From NCBI RefSeq assembly GCF_029846115.1, contig NZ_JARVZZ010000001.1, positions 2,356,001-2,420,000 on the forward strand: a stretch of 64,000 nucleotides of DNA. Reading direction: 5' to 3'. The notes under the pieces were generated by a model, which was given only the letters and a program-made list of their open reading frames with translations, searched no databases and was not told the DNA's origin. The translations under genes and the position numbers were made by a program. Positions 54,295 to 62,149 of this stretch are shown here, piece after piece. The stretch comes from Serratia marcescens. Its GTDB lineage: Bacteria > Pseudomonadota > Gammaproteobacteria > Enterobacterales > Enterobacteriaceae. Each line of letters begins with the position of its first letter. Positions within the stretch are counted from its first letter, which is position 1.

Positions 54295-54602
54295 TCTGGC
54301 TGACGATAGTCTTGATGGGGCTGGTGGTGTTCTTCAACCGCTACTGCTTTTTGGCGCCGGGATTGCCGCTGCGGTTATCGCCGCGCGTCAAAACCCTGCT
54401 GAGCTTTTCCGTGCCGGCGGTACTGACGGCAATTTGCGGGCCGATTGTCGCCTTCAGCGGCGACCAGCTGCGCGCCGCGCCGGATAATCCTTACCTGTGG
54501 GGGGCGGTGTTTGCGGTGATATTGGCGTTCTTTCTGCGCAACATGCTGGCGGTGGTGTTGCTGAGCCTGCTGATATTTATCGCGCTGCGCGGCATTTTTT
54601 AA
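54291..54602 (+). CDS. azlD: AzlD-family exporter subunit
   Basis: This 103-residue membrane protein has three to four helices and the AzlD pattern NRYCFLAPGLPLRLSPRVKTLLSFSVPAVLTAICGPIV. It is the partner of AzlC, and its start overlaps the azlC stop (ATGA). Confidence 0.9.
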   Translation: MIWLTIVLMGLVVFFNRYCFLAPGLPLRLSPRVKTLLSFSVPAVLTAICGPIVAFSGDQLRAAPDNPYLWGAVFAVILAFFLRNMLAVVLLSLLIFIALRGIF

Positions 54603-54670
54603 AATTCGCTTGCCATATCTCTATTTTGAGATTATTTCTCTTATATGGGATTTATAACGGAGTGTGAGCG

Positions 54671-55240
54671 ATGGATAACGGTTTGGAGACGGCCGACCAG
54701 AAGTTGGCGCAGCGGTTGGCGGATTTGCGCCAACAGCAGGGGTGGTCGCTGGAGGCGCTGGCGCAGCGCACCGGCCTGAGCCGGGCGACGCTCTCGCGGG
54801 TGGAGCGCGCCGAAACCAGCCCGACGGCGTCGCTGCTGAACCGGCTGTGCGCCGCCTACGGGTTGACCATGTCGCGCCTGCTGAGCGAAATCGAAGACGA
54901 ACCGCCGGAGCTGCTGCGGCCACCGCAACAGCCGGTGTGGATCGATCGCGCCAGCGGTTTTCACCGTCGCTCCGTTTCCCCGCCTGCCGCGCTGTATAAG
55001 GCCGAGTTTATCGAAGCCCGGCTCGATGCCGGCGCGCAGATCGATTACGACCTGCCGTCGATTCCGGCGCTGGAGCATCACCTCTGGCTGCTGTCCGGGC
55101 AACTGGAGCTGACGCTGGAAGGGCGCGTTTTCCGGCTGTCGCCCGGCGATTGTCTGCGCTACCGCCTGTTCGGTGCTTCCCGTTTCCATGTTCCCGGCGA
55201 TGAGCCGGCCCATTACACGCTCGTTATCTGCAGGCCATAG
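54671..55240 (+). CDS. XRE-family regulator with cupin domain
   Basis: This 189-residue regulator has an N-terminal helix-turn-helix (LAQRLADLRQQQGWSLEALAQRTGLSRATLSRVERAETSPTASLLNRLCAAYGLTMSRLL) and a C-terminal cupin (HHLWLLSGQLELTLEGRVFRLSPGDCLRYRL). Two bases separate it from a following acetyltransferase gene, the common pairing in which such regulators control the neighbouring GNAT gene. The ligand is unknown. Confidence 0.9.
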   Translation: MDNGLETADQKLAQRLADLRQQQGWSLEALAQRTGLSRATLSRVERAETSPTASLLNRLCAAYGLTMSRLLSEIEDEPPELLRPPQQPVWIDRASGFHRRSVSPPAALYKAEFIEARLDAGAQIDYDLPSIPALEHHLWLLSGQLELTLEGRVFRLSPGDCLRYRLFGASRFHVPGDEPAHYTLVICRP

Positions 55241-55242
55241 CC

Positions 55243-55761
55243 ATGATTGAATTGCAACAGTGGGGCGCCGACGCGGCGCAAAACGCCATGGACGACTTGG
55301 CCGAGATGCTGCACGCCAGCGTGGCGCACGGCGCCAGCATCGGTTTTGTCATGCCCTTTACGGTGGATCAGGCGCGGGCGTTTTGGCAGGGGCTGCTGCC
55401 GGCCCTGGCGCGGGGAGAGCGCGCGATGCTGGTGGCCCTCGCGAACGGTCGGCCGGTCGGCACCGTGCAGCTGCTGTTGGCGATGCCGGACAATGGCCGC
55501 CACCGGGCGGAAGTGGTCAAACTGATGGTGCACCCGCAGGCGCGGCGGCAGGGCGTCGCGCGGCTGTTGATGCAGGAAGTGCAGGCGCTGGCGGCGCGTC
55601 ATCGCCGCAGCCTGCTGGTGCTGGATACCCTGAGCGGCAGCGCGGCGCAGGGGTTGTACCGCCAATTGGGGTTCGAAGCGGCGGGCGACATCCCACAATA
55701 CGCCCGCGCCAGCGACGGCGGGGCGCTGGAGGCCACCTGCTATATGTACAAACTGCTGTGA
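55243..55761 (+). CDS. GNAT family N-acetyltransferase
   Basis: This 172-residue single GNAT domain has motif A VVKLMVHPQARRQGVARLLMQEV (about residues 87-109) and motif B LLVLDTLSGSAAQGLYRQLGF. It is in an operon with the XRE-cupin regulator. Its last bases overlap the GTG start of another acetyltransferase gene. Confidence 0.9.
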   Translation: MIELQQWGADAAQNAMDDLAEMLHASVAHGASIGFVMPFTVDQARAFWQGLLPALARGERAMLVALANGRPVGTVQLLLAMPDNGRHRAEVVKLMVHPQARRQGVARLLMQEVQALAARHRRSLLVLDTLSGSAAQGLYRQLGFEAAGDIPQYARASDGGALEATCYMYKLL

Positions 55762-56210
55762 GGCTTCGAATACTATTAAGCGAAGTCGATAGCTCAGACG
55801 CGTTGGCACTGATGGCGGAATTGTCGGTGCAACTCGCTGAGATCACCGGCGATAGCGGTACATCCTCGTTTGATCCTGCTTCTATAGAAGCGGATGGAGG
55901 TTGTTTTATGTTGGTACGCAATGCTGCTGATGAAGCCGTAGCTTGTGGGGCGCTGCGTCGATTAACTTCTGGCGTTGCGGAGTTAAAACGTATGTATGTA
56001 CGCGAGCCTGGCAATGGTATTGGTCGTAAATTATTACATGCTCTGGAACAACAGGCTCGATGGTTGGGGTATCGCCAACTGTGGCTGGAAACTCGAAGAG
56101 TGAACCTGCGTGCCATCAAGTTTTATCTGGCTCAGGGGTATCGGCTACGCGAAAACTATGGCCGTTACCAAGGTAACCTGCAGGCGGTCTGTTTCGAGAA
56201 AGTTCTGTAA
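55758..56210 (+). CDS. GNAT family N-acetyltransferase, AT-richer
   Basis: This 150-residue GNAT is read from a GTG that overlaps the preceding stop (GTGA). Motif A is LKRMYVREPGNGIGRKLLHALEQQA (about 83-107), followed by LWLETRRVNLRAIKFYLAQGY. Base composition falls sharply relative to the previous gene and stays low through the next two genes, suggesting this gene entered with them. Its substrate is unknown. Confidence 0.85.
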   Translation: MRLRILLSEVDSSDALALMAELSVQLAEITGDSGTSSFDPASIEADGGCFMLVRNAADEAVACGALRRLTSGVAELKRMYVREPGNGIGRKLLHALEQQARWLGYRQLWLETRRVNLRAIKFYLAQGYRLRENYGRYQGNLQAVCFEKVL

Positions 56211-56341
56211 TAATGTTGCAAGTCCCTAATAGCCATTTGACATTGAAGATCCTTGTCTTGTTGGTTATGTTACGGCCAGGTTAAATCAAAGAATAGATGC
56301 CGCTGCGTTTTCCGGGCGGTTAAAATCGAGAGGGTTAAAGG

Positions 56342-56989
56342 ATGAACTACTCTGATATTGCTGAAAGGATAGTGAAAGTGCTTGTTTCACCGGGAAGCGT
56401 TGTTGGATTGGCTCAAGGGGCGGTATCGATACCGATTGATTTGGGATATTTAGCGCTGAGCGTTTTTGATACGGGCAATCGTTGGCGTTTGCAGACGGAA
56501 CGTATCCGTCTCATTAGTGCTATCCGCTCTGGAATATTCAATCGTCATCAAATCTTACGAGCAATCCGCATAGTTATTAACGCGTTCACAGATTATATCC
56601 CCAAAGATATGCAAGACAGGGTTTATGGAGGTATAGGTTCATCGGTAGCTGGCAGACTGCTCACCAGTGGTGTCGTCGCTGCGACTATAGCTAATCAGGT
56701 CATAGCGGCAGGCGGTGCCTCGTTCCTGTCGAAATTTTCTGCCGGTTCGATGGGGTTTTTCCTGACGAGTGGGGGGCTGGTCGAACATTGTATCTACAAG
56801 ACCTTTGAGTTAGAGCGAGAGAACGCCCCGGTGTATTACAAATTACGGCGGGCGGGAAACCTGGATTTTCTTTACTTCCTGCTTAAGCCGTATATGAAAC
56901 CTTTTATCGACGCTTTGAGCGTCCGTAACCGTTATGGCGAGGGGGCGTTTATGAAGATACTGGACATTCTGGAGTTCAAAGCACAATGA
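56342..56989 (+). CDS. Candidate Ssp6-like pore-forming effector
   Basis: This 215-residue protein has no signal peptide. A central Gly/Ala-rich hydrophobic region (about residues 88-145; GGIGSSVAGRLLTSGVVAATIANQVIAAGGAS) could insert into a membrane. Its gene ends four bases inside the start of a gene for a small two-helix membrane protein, the layout of an inner-membrane-acting toxin with its immunity protein. Size, lack of signal, composition and partner recall Ssp6/Sip6, the type VI secretion effector/immunity pair of Serratia marcescens. I recall that pair only in outline and cannot confirm sequence identity. No secretion genes are nearby. Confidence 0.5.
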   Translation: MNYSDIAERIVKVLVSPGSVVGLAQGAVSIPIDLGYLALSVFDTGNRWRLQTERIRLISAIRSGIFNRHQILRAIRIVINAFTDYIPKDMQDRVYGGIGSSVAGRLLTSGVVAATIANQVIAAGGASFLSKFSAGSMGFFLTSGGLVEHCIYKTFELERENAPVYYKLRRAGNLDFLYFLLKPYMKPFIDALSVRNRYGEGAFMKILDILEFKAQ

Positions 56990-57195
56990 AAGACACTGGC
57001 GTGTTCAAGAGAGGCATGAAGTTCTTATACGACGTGTTGTTTCAGCTGCTGCTTATTGTGATGTTTGCTTTATGCATCTATTTTTTCTTTCACTATGAGA
57101 CAGCGACGGAGCGCCTAACTTATATCATAGGGACGGTAGTTTTTTTCTATATCGTTCATAGATTTGTCTGTTTTTTGGCCAAAAAGTTACGCTAA
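56986..57195 (+). CDS. Small two-helix membrane protein, candidate immunity protein
   Basis: This 69-residue protein has two hydrophobic helices (about 17-35, LLLIVMFALCIYFFF, and 43-60, YIIGTVVFFYIVHRFVCFL) and a basic C-terminus. Its ATG overlaps the preceding stop, so it is translated with the candidate effector. A membrane immunity role is inferred from this coupling and topology. Confidence 0.55.
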   Translation: MKDTGVFKRGMKFLYDVLFQLLLIVMFALCIYFFFHYETATERLTYIIGTVVFFYIVHRFVCFLAKKLR

Positions 57196-57271
57196 CGTCG
57201 ACGGCGCGACGAGTTAATGATTTGCAATCTGCTTTGTCTATTTTTTAACGCCTGCATTTTCTCATTTTCTC

Positions 57272-57305
57272 GCCGCCGAGCCAATATCCCCATTGGTTCG
57301 GCGGC
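57272..57305. repeat. 14-bp-stem hairpin after the effector-like pair
   Basis: GCCGCCGAGCCAAT (57272-57285) pairs with ATTGGTTCGGCGGC (57292-57305) with one G-T wobble. It lies between convergent genes; T-runs are weak on both sides, so terminator function is uncertain. Confidence 0.5.
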
Positions 57306-57370
57306 ATGCTCCGTTAATCCCTTTTTGATAAAATATTAGGTTATATGGGGCATTTCTCCCTATTCCTGAA

Positions 57371-58201
57371 TCAGCGCCCGCGCCAGGCTTTGATCGCCTG
57401 TTGGCGCACCTGCAGCTTCTGCTGCGGCGTCAGCTTGTTGTAGTCGCGGGTCAGGCCGCTTTCCCAATCGCCGTACAGCGGGTTGGGCAGCACGATGAAT
57501 TCGGTGCCGAACTTACCCTGGTTCTCACTGACGAACGCCCGGCGCTGCGCATTGTCCTGGTGGTAAGTCGCGGCGCCGAAATCGTTCAGGTTGTCGCCCG
57601 CGTACACCACGATGTCATAGCCGGCTTGTTTGATGGCGTCGAAGCGCGCCTGCTTATTGGAGGTGTCGGTGCTGAGCAGCACGGTCTTTTCCGACATGCC
57701 GGTGAAACCGAGCTTCTGCATGTTGGCCACCGTGGCGGCGTATTCGCTCTGCTTGCGGTTCGACACGTAGAACATCGTGCCCTGATGGGCGTTGACGTAG
57801 CGGGCGAATGACACCGCGCCCGGTACCGCGCCGGCCTGTTCGGCCTGCGTCCATTGGGCCCAGGTGGCGCCGTCGTACGGCTGGCCCTGCTGCGCCTGCC
57901 AGCCGGAGTAGGCGCTGTTATCCAGCATGGTTTCATCCAGATCGACCACCACCGCCTTTTTACGGCCCGGCGCGGCCTTAGCCTGATCGAAGGCGCGCTG
58001 CGCGCTGTTGAACGCCTGATGCGCCAGCGCTTGGTATTCGCCGGACTGTTGGAACCAGTTCACCGCCAGCACTGACTGATCCGCCAGCCGCTGCTGGGCC
58101 TGAGCGTCGGTGTGCGGCGGCTGCGCGCAGCCGGCCAACGTCAGCAGCGCGACGCCAACCGCCGCGCCGAGGGTGAGTTTCCTTGCCTGTTTTCCTGCCA
58201 T
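57371..58201 (-). CDS. e(P4)-family acid phosphatase/5'-nucleotidase lipoprotein
   Basis: This 276-residue outer-membrane-type lipoprotein has lipobox LAGC (Cys25). The class B/C-like HAD phosphatase domain has the nucleophile motif VVVDLDETMLDNS (about 85-97), FYVSNRK in the second motif and VVYAGDNLNDF in the last. The Haemophilus homologue (e(P4), hel) dephosphorylates NMN and nucleotides for uptake. It probably scavenges phosphate esters or NAD precursors in the periplasm. Confidence 0.9.
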   Translation of the reverse strand: MAGKQARKLTLGAAVGVALLTLAGCAQPPHTDAQAQQRLADQSVLAVNWFQQSGEYQALAHQAFNSAQRAFDQAKAAPGRKKAVVVDLDETMLDNSAYSGWQAQQGQPYDGATWAQWTQAEQAGAVPGAVSFARYVNAHQGTMFYVSNRKQSEYAATVANMQKLGFTGMSEKTVLLSTDTSNKQARFDAIKQAGYDIVVYAGDNLNDFGAATYHQDNAQRRAFVSENQGKFGTEFIVLPNPLYGDWESGLTRDYNKLTPQQKLQVRQQAIKAWRGR

Positions 58202-58218
58202 CGTTATCTCTCTTGGTT

Positions 58219-59070
58219 TTAGTCTTGTGGGCTGTCCAGCAACATATCCATCTCGAACTGGCGCAGGGGATCCTGCCGCCAGCCAAGATGCGTAAAGAAG
58301 GGGGCGGCCACCTCGGGCACAAAGACGTTGGCGGCCAGCGGCAAAGGGGCGAATTGCGCTTGCAGGGCGGCCAGCAAGGCGCGGGCATGCCCCTGGCCGC
58401 GGTGCTGCGGCGGCACGTAGATCAGGCGTAGCCAGCAGTGCTCGGCGCCGGGCATCACCACGGCGTAGGCTTGACGATTGAGCGTATAGGCTTGCGGTTT
58501 GCCCGGCAGCTTGAACAGCGATTCGGGGGCGATCAGCCAGGGCAGGTCGGTGGCGCCTTCCGCCGTCAGGCGATGGCTGACGGTCAGCGGATCGACCGCC
58601 TGCAGCACCGCCGTGCCAGGCGGCACTTCCGCTGGTGCCTGATGGCCGGTCAGGGTGCGCACGATGCGCAGCCCGGCGCGATGATACAGTGCCAGCGCGG
58701 CTTCGTTGCCTTCGATCACTTCCAGCGACAGCCGACGGTCGCCGCGTTGGCGGGCATCCGCCACCAGGCGCTGCATCAACGCCTTGCCCAGCCCCTGGCC
58801 GCGCATCTCCGGGCGCACGGAAAAGGCCGCCACCCGGCTGTGCCGGCCGCGGCGGGCGATCAGCGCCACCGCCACTGGTTCCTGGCGATGGGTGACGATC
58901 AGGCTGTCGTTCAGGCTGAGATCTTCGGCACCGAAGCGGGCGGCGAAGGTCGGCCCGTCGAGCACGAAGCGCACCATGTAGTTTTCAAAACAGTGGTTGA
59001 GGATGTTTGCCAGCTCGTCGCTGCTGTAGCGCAGGGCGTGGTGGAAGTCGAAGCGTCCGTCGTTATGCAT
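58219..59070 (-). CDS. Tandem-GNAT acetyltransferase
   Basis: This 283-residue protein has two GNAT domains. The N-terminal one carries AAFSVRPEMRGQGLGKALMQRLV (about 80-102) and SLEVIEGNEAALALYHRAGL. The C-terminal one carries LRLIYVPPQHRGQGHARALLAAL (about 210-232). An in-frame upstream ATG at 59127 is less likely. It lies 17 bp upstream of the phosphatase gene on the same strand. The substrate is unknown. Confidence 0.85.
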   Translation of the reverse strand: MHNDGRFDFHHALRYSSDELANILNHCFENYMVRFVLDGPTFAARFGAEDLSLNDSLIVTHRQEPVAVALIARRGRHSRVAAFSVRPEMRGQGLGKALMQRLVADARQRGDRRLSLEVIEGNEAALALYHRAGLRIVRTLTGHQAPAEVPPGTAVLQAVDPLTVSHRLTAEGATDLPWLIAPESLFKLPGKPQAYTLNRQAYAVVMPGAEHCWLRLIYVPPQHRGQGHARALLAALQAQFAPLPLAANVFVPEVAAPFFTHLGWRQDPLRQFEMDMLLDSPQD

Positions 59071-59156
59071 GGCTGATTCCGCTCGGGGGAAAGCTATACA
59101 TGTAGATCCGTTTGTTTTGCAAGGCAAGCGGGGGCATTCGTTGGCGGGAAAATAAA

Positions 59157-59188
59157 AACAAAAAAGCCGGACGCAGCCGCCCGGCGAA
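59157..59188 (-). terminator. Terminator of the porin gene
   Basis: Read on the minus strand, GCCGG and CCGGC form a stem around a GC-rich loop and are followed by TTTTTTG. Confidence 0.7.
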
Positions 59189-59248
59189 ATAAAACTCTGG
59201 GTATCAAGTGACGCTAAAGTTTGCAGTGGTGGTTATTCATTCATCACA

Positions 59249-60346
59249 TCAGAACTGGTAGGTCAGAGCGAGAACAACGACGTCGTCGTTTTTCAGGCCC
59301 AGCTTGTTGTCGTCATCGAGTTGGTTAATTTTATATTCGACATAAGTGGACATGTTTTTGTTGAAGTAATAGGTCGCCGCCACGTCGAAATATTTCACCA
59401 GATCGACATCGCCGATGCCTTCAATATCTTTGCCTTTCTGCTGAACGTAACCCAGCGATGGGCGCAGACCGAAGTCGAACTGATATTGCGCGACCAATTC
59501 AATCCCTTCCGCTTTATTGGCGAAGCCGCTAACGGAAGTCGAGTTGTTATTGATGGTGGCGGTGCCGGAAATAGGCGCAATATTGCGGCTCTGCGAATAA
59601 GTCGCGGCCAGGTAGACGTTGTTGTTGTCGTATTTCAGACCACCGGCCCAGATATCGGCCTTGTCGCCTTTGCCGAAGGTGCCCGCCTTTTGCGTGGCGG
59701 TGCGGTTGGAAGAGGCATAGGCGGCGCCTACGCTCAGGCCGTCGATGATTTCGTAGCTGGAGGATAGGCCCCAACCGTCGCCGTTCGCCTTGCTGGCGGA
59801 GCGGCCGTCGTTTTCGTTCTTGCCCTGGTACTGCACGGCAAATTTCAGGCCGTCAACCAGACCGAAGAAGTTGTTATTACGGTAGGTGGCGACACCGTTG
59901 GTGCGGCCGTTCATGAAGTTGTCGGTCTTGATATAAGCATCGTCGCCGAATTCAGGGATCATATCCGTCCAGGCGCCGACGTCGTAAATGATGCCGTAGT
60001 TGCGGCCGTAGTCGAAGGAGCCGAGGTCCTTATATTTCAGACCGGCGAAGCCCAGACGCGTTTTGGTGTCTTTAGTGCCGTCGGATTCAGTATGGTTGGC
60101 GGCGATCTGATATTCCCACTGGCCGTAGCCGGTCAGCATATCATTAATCTGAGTCGCGCCTTTAAAGCCGATACGCACGTAAGTTTTATCACCGTCGTTG
60201 CCGGCATCATCGGAGAAATAATGCAGGGCTTTTACACGGCCGTAAAAATCGAGCTTGTTGCCGTCTTTATTGTAGATTTCTGCTGCCTGTGCCGCTTGCG
60301 CAAGTAAAAGTGCCGGAATAATAACGGCCAGAAGATTACGTTTCAT
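59249..60346 (-). CDS. OmpC/OmpF-type general porin
   Basis: This 365-residue outer-membrane trimeric porin has a signal peptide of 21 residues (cleavage [13 protein letters not shown]), the Gram-negative porin start [17 protein letters not shown] and the terminal Phe of YQF needed for outer-membrane assembly. Loop 3 is in the segment [35 protein letters not shown]. Which paralogue (OmpC, OmpF, OmpN, PhoE) it is cannot be decided. Its base composition is lower in GC, as is usual for highly expressed porin genes. Confidence 0.9.
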   Translation of the reverse strand: MKRNLLAVIIPALLLAQAAQAAEIYNKDGNKLDFYGRVKALHYFSDDAGNDGDKTYVRIGFKGATQINDMLTGYGQWEYQIAANHTESDGTKDTKTRLGFAGLKYKDLGSFDYGRNYGIIYDVGAWTDMIPEFGDDAYIKTDNFMNGRTNGVATYRNNNFFGLVDGLKFAVQYQGKNENDGRSASKANGDGWGLSSSYEIIDGLSVGAAYASSNRTATQKAGTFGKGDKADIWAGGLKYDNNNVYLAATYSQSRNIAPISGTATINNNSTSVSGFANKAEGIELVAQYQFDFGLRPSLGYVQQKGKDIEGIGDVDLVKYFDVAATYYFNKNMSTYVEYKINQLDDDNKLGLKNDDVVVLALTYQF

Positions 60347-60587
60347 GAGTTACCCTGCTTTATTCGATTGAAAGACGCTTATCATCAGTTGCATTGCTGT
60401 TTCACTGTGCCGCCTGATTGTTGGCGGCGGAGAATTTTTACCGTAGTAATGTGATCTATTTATGACAAAAAATTCATTTTCATGTCGAACGATTAAAAAA
60501 GTCGCGCAAAGGGTGAATTTTTTCTTCAACCGACGGTCGGCGGCTGGTCTACAGTTACCGATACCTTGTTCCACTGCGGGAGGAATC

Positions 60588-61244
60588 ATGCACGATACTT
60601 ATACTTTGTTCGGTACGCAGGGCTGCGGTTCGACGATCGTGGCCGCCGCGTTGGCGTTGACGGCTTTCCCCTGGGGCTATGAGGAAGTGGACTACACGCA
60701 GGACGGCCCGGAGCGCGATCGCCTGCTGGCGCTGAACCCGCTGGGCCAGGTGCCCACCTTAGTGTTGCCCAATGATGAAGTGATGACGGAGAGTGCGGCG
60801 ATTATTTTGTTGCTGCACGATCGCGCACCGCACGCCGAGCTGGCGCCGCCCGGCGGTTCGCCGCTGTTGCCGCGTTTTCTGCGCTGGCTGCTGTTCATCA
60901 ACGCGGAGATTTACCCCACCTTCACCTATGCCGACCATCCGCAGCGCTGGCAGCCGCAGGCGGCGGGGGCGGAACAGCTGAAAAACGCGGTAATGGATTA
61001 TCGCGAGCGTTTATTGCAGCAGCTGAACGCCGCCGCCGGCGCAGCGGGCCCGTGGTTTCTCGGCAAGAGCTTCAGCGCGTTGGATCTGTACGTGGCGGTG
61101 ATGTGCCACTGGCGGCCGGGCCGCGCGTGGTTCCGGCAACACTGTCCGCGGCTGTACGCCATCGCTGAACGGGTGGAGCAGCGGCCGGCGCTGAATGCGC
61201 TGCTGAGCGCGCAGTTCGACGGCGTTGCCCCGCTGGAGTCCTGA
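60588..61244 (+). CDS. Glutathione S-transferase-like protein
   Basis: This 218-residue GST has an N-terminal thioredoxin-like half (YTLFGTQGCGSTIVAAAL, LNPLGQVPTLVLPNDEVMTESAAIILLLHD with the conserved cis-Pro and ES pair) and a helical C-terminal half. GGGAGG precedes the ATG at 60588. It is divergent from the porin gene and ends before a terminator. Confidence 0.88.
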   Translation: MHDTYTLFGTQGCGSTIVAAALALTAFPWGYEEVDYTQDGPERDRLLALNPLGQVPTLVLPNDEVMTESAAIILLLHDRAPHAELAPPGGSPLLPRFLRWLLFINAEIYPTFTYADHPQRWQPQAAGAEQLKNAVMDYRERLLQQLNAAAGAAGPWFLGKSFSALDLYVAVMCHWRPGRAWFRQHCPRLYAIAERVEQRPALNALLSAQFDGVAPLES

Positions 61245-61249
61245 AATCT

Positions 61250-61285
61250 CCCCGCCGCCCGGCGGGGAACCCTCCCGTTTTTCTG
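61250..61285 (+). terminator. Terminator after the GST gene
   Basis: TCCCCGCC (61250-61257) pairs with GGCGGGGA (61262-61269); a TTTTT run comes after a further short C-rich stretch. Confidence 0.6.
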
Positions 61286-61368
61286 AACCGAGACTGCCGA
61301 AAATCCCGATTTTCACTCGCTGCGGCGGCGGGTAGCGTAAGGCTATCCGCAACTGACAGGAGAGTGTG

Positions 61369-61701
61369 ATGCCATCAGAATCCCAGGCCGGACAACAGGC
61401 GTTCGGCGATATTGCCCCCAAGCTGGCGCAGCTCAGCGACCGCGTTTTGTTTGACGATATTTGGCAGCGGCCGGCGCTGAGCCCGCGCGAGCGCAGCCTG
61501 ATTACCGTCGCCGCGCTGGTGGCGCTCAACCGCGTGGAACAGCTGCCGTTTCACCTGCAGCTGGCGCAGCGCAACGGCGTGACGCGTCAGCAATTGGCCG
61601 AGCTTATCACCCATCTGGCGTTCTACGCCGGCTGGCCCGCGGCGGCATCGGCCGTGGCGCGCCTACGCGAGCTGGAACAGGAGGCCAATCATGCCGTTTA
61701 G
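61369..61701 (+). CDS. Carboxymuconolactone decarboxylase-family protein
   Basis: This 110-residue protein has the CMD fold pattern (LSPRERSLITVAALVALNRVEQLPFHLQLAQRNGVTRQQLAELITHLAFYAGWPAAASAV). It lacks the CxxC of AhpD-type peroxidase partners, so it is of the gamma-CMD type. The ATG follows CAGGAG. It overlaps the tautomerase gene by 11 bases, suggesting that the two proteins act together on an aromatic breakdown product or similar. Confidence 0.88.
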   Translation: MPSESQAGQQAFGDIAPKLAQLSDRVLFDDIWQRPALSPRERSLITVAALVALNRVEQLPFHLQLAQRNGVTRQQLAELITHLAFYAGWPAAASAVARLRELEQEANHAV

Positions 61702-62083
61702 CCGCATCGCTCTGCATCAGGGCAAGTCCGCCGACTATCTGCAAACCTTGTCCGACAGCCTGCATCAGGCGCTGGTGGAGGCCTTTGAGGTGCCGCCGAC
61801 GGATAAATTTCAGGTGATCGATCAATACCGCCCCGGTGAGCTTGTCTACGATCGCGACTATCTTGGCGGGCCGCGCAGCGCGGATTTCGTGTTGTTTTAC
61901 ATCACCGCCGGGCGGCCGCGCGACACCGACACCAAGCGGCGCTTCTACGGGCGGCTGGCGGCGCTGCTGGCGGAAAACCTGCGGCTGCGCCCCGAGGATG
62001 TGATGGTGGTGATCACCACCACCCAGTTGGACGAGTGGTCGTTCAGCGCCGGGCGCGCCTCGATGATCGATCCGCAGACGTAA
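61691..62083 (+). CDS. Tautomerase-family protein
   Basis: This 130-residue protein begins Met-Pro, so the catalytic N-terminal proline of the 4-oxalocrotonate tautomerase superfamily is present after Met removal. The double-length form with FQVIDQYRPGELVYDRDYLGGPRSADFVLFYITAGRPRD fits the YusQ/DUF1904-like branch. It overlaps the CMD gene and probably shares its transcript. The substrate is unknown. Confidence 0.88.
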   Translation: MPFSRIALHQGKSADYLQTLSDSLHQALVEAFEVPPTDKFQVIDQYRPGELVYDRDYLGGPRSADFVLFYITAGRPRDTDTKRRFYGRLAALLAENLRLRPEDVMVVITTTQLDEWSFSAGRASMIDPQT

Positions 62084-62149
62084 CTCGGGCTGACGCCGCG
62101 AGCGGTCTGTGGGACAATAGCGCCATCATTTCGTTTAGATAAGAGTTGA

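Noticed and set aside
62101..62130. LexA box before dinG (CTGTGGGACAAT)
   Set aside because: Only one half-site (CTGT) is present; the CAG half is missing at the required spacing.
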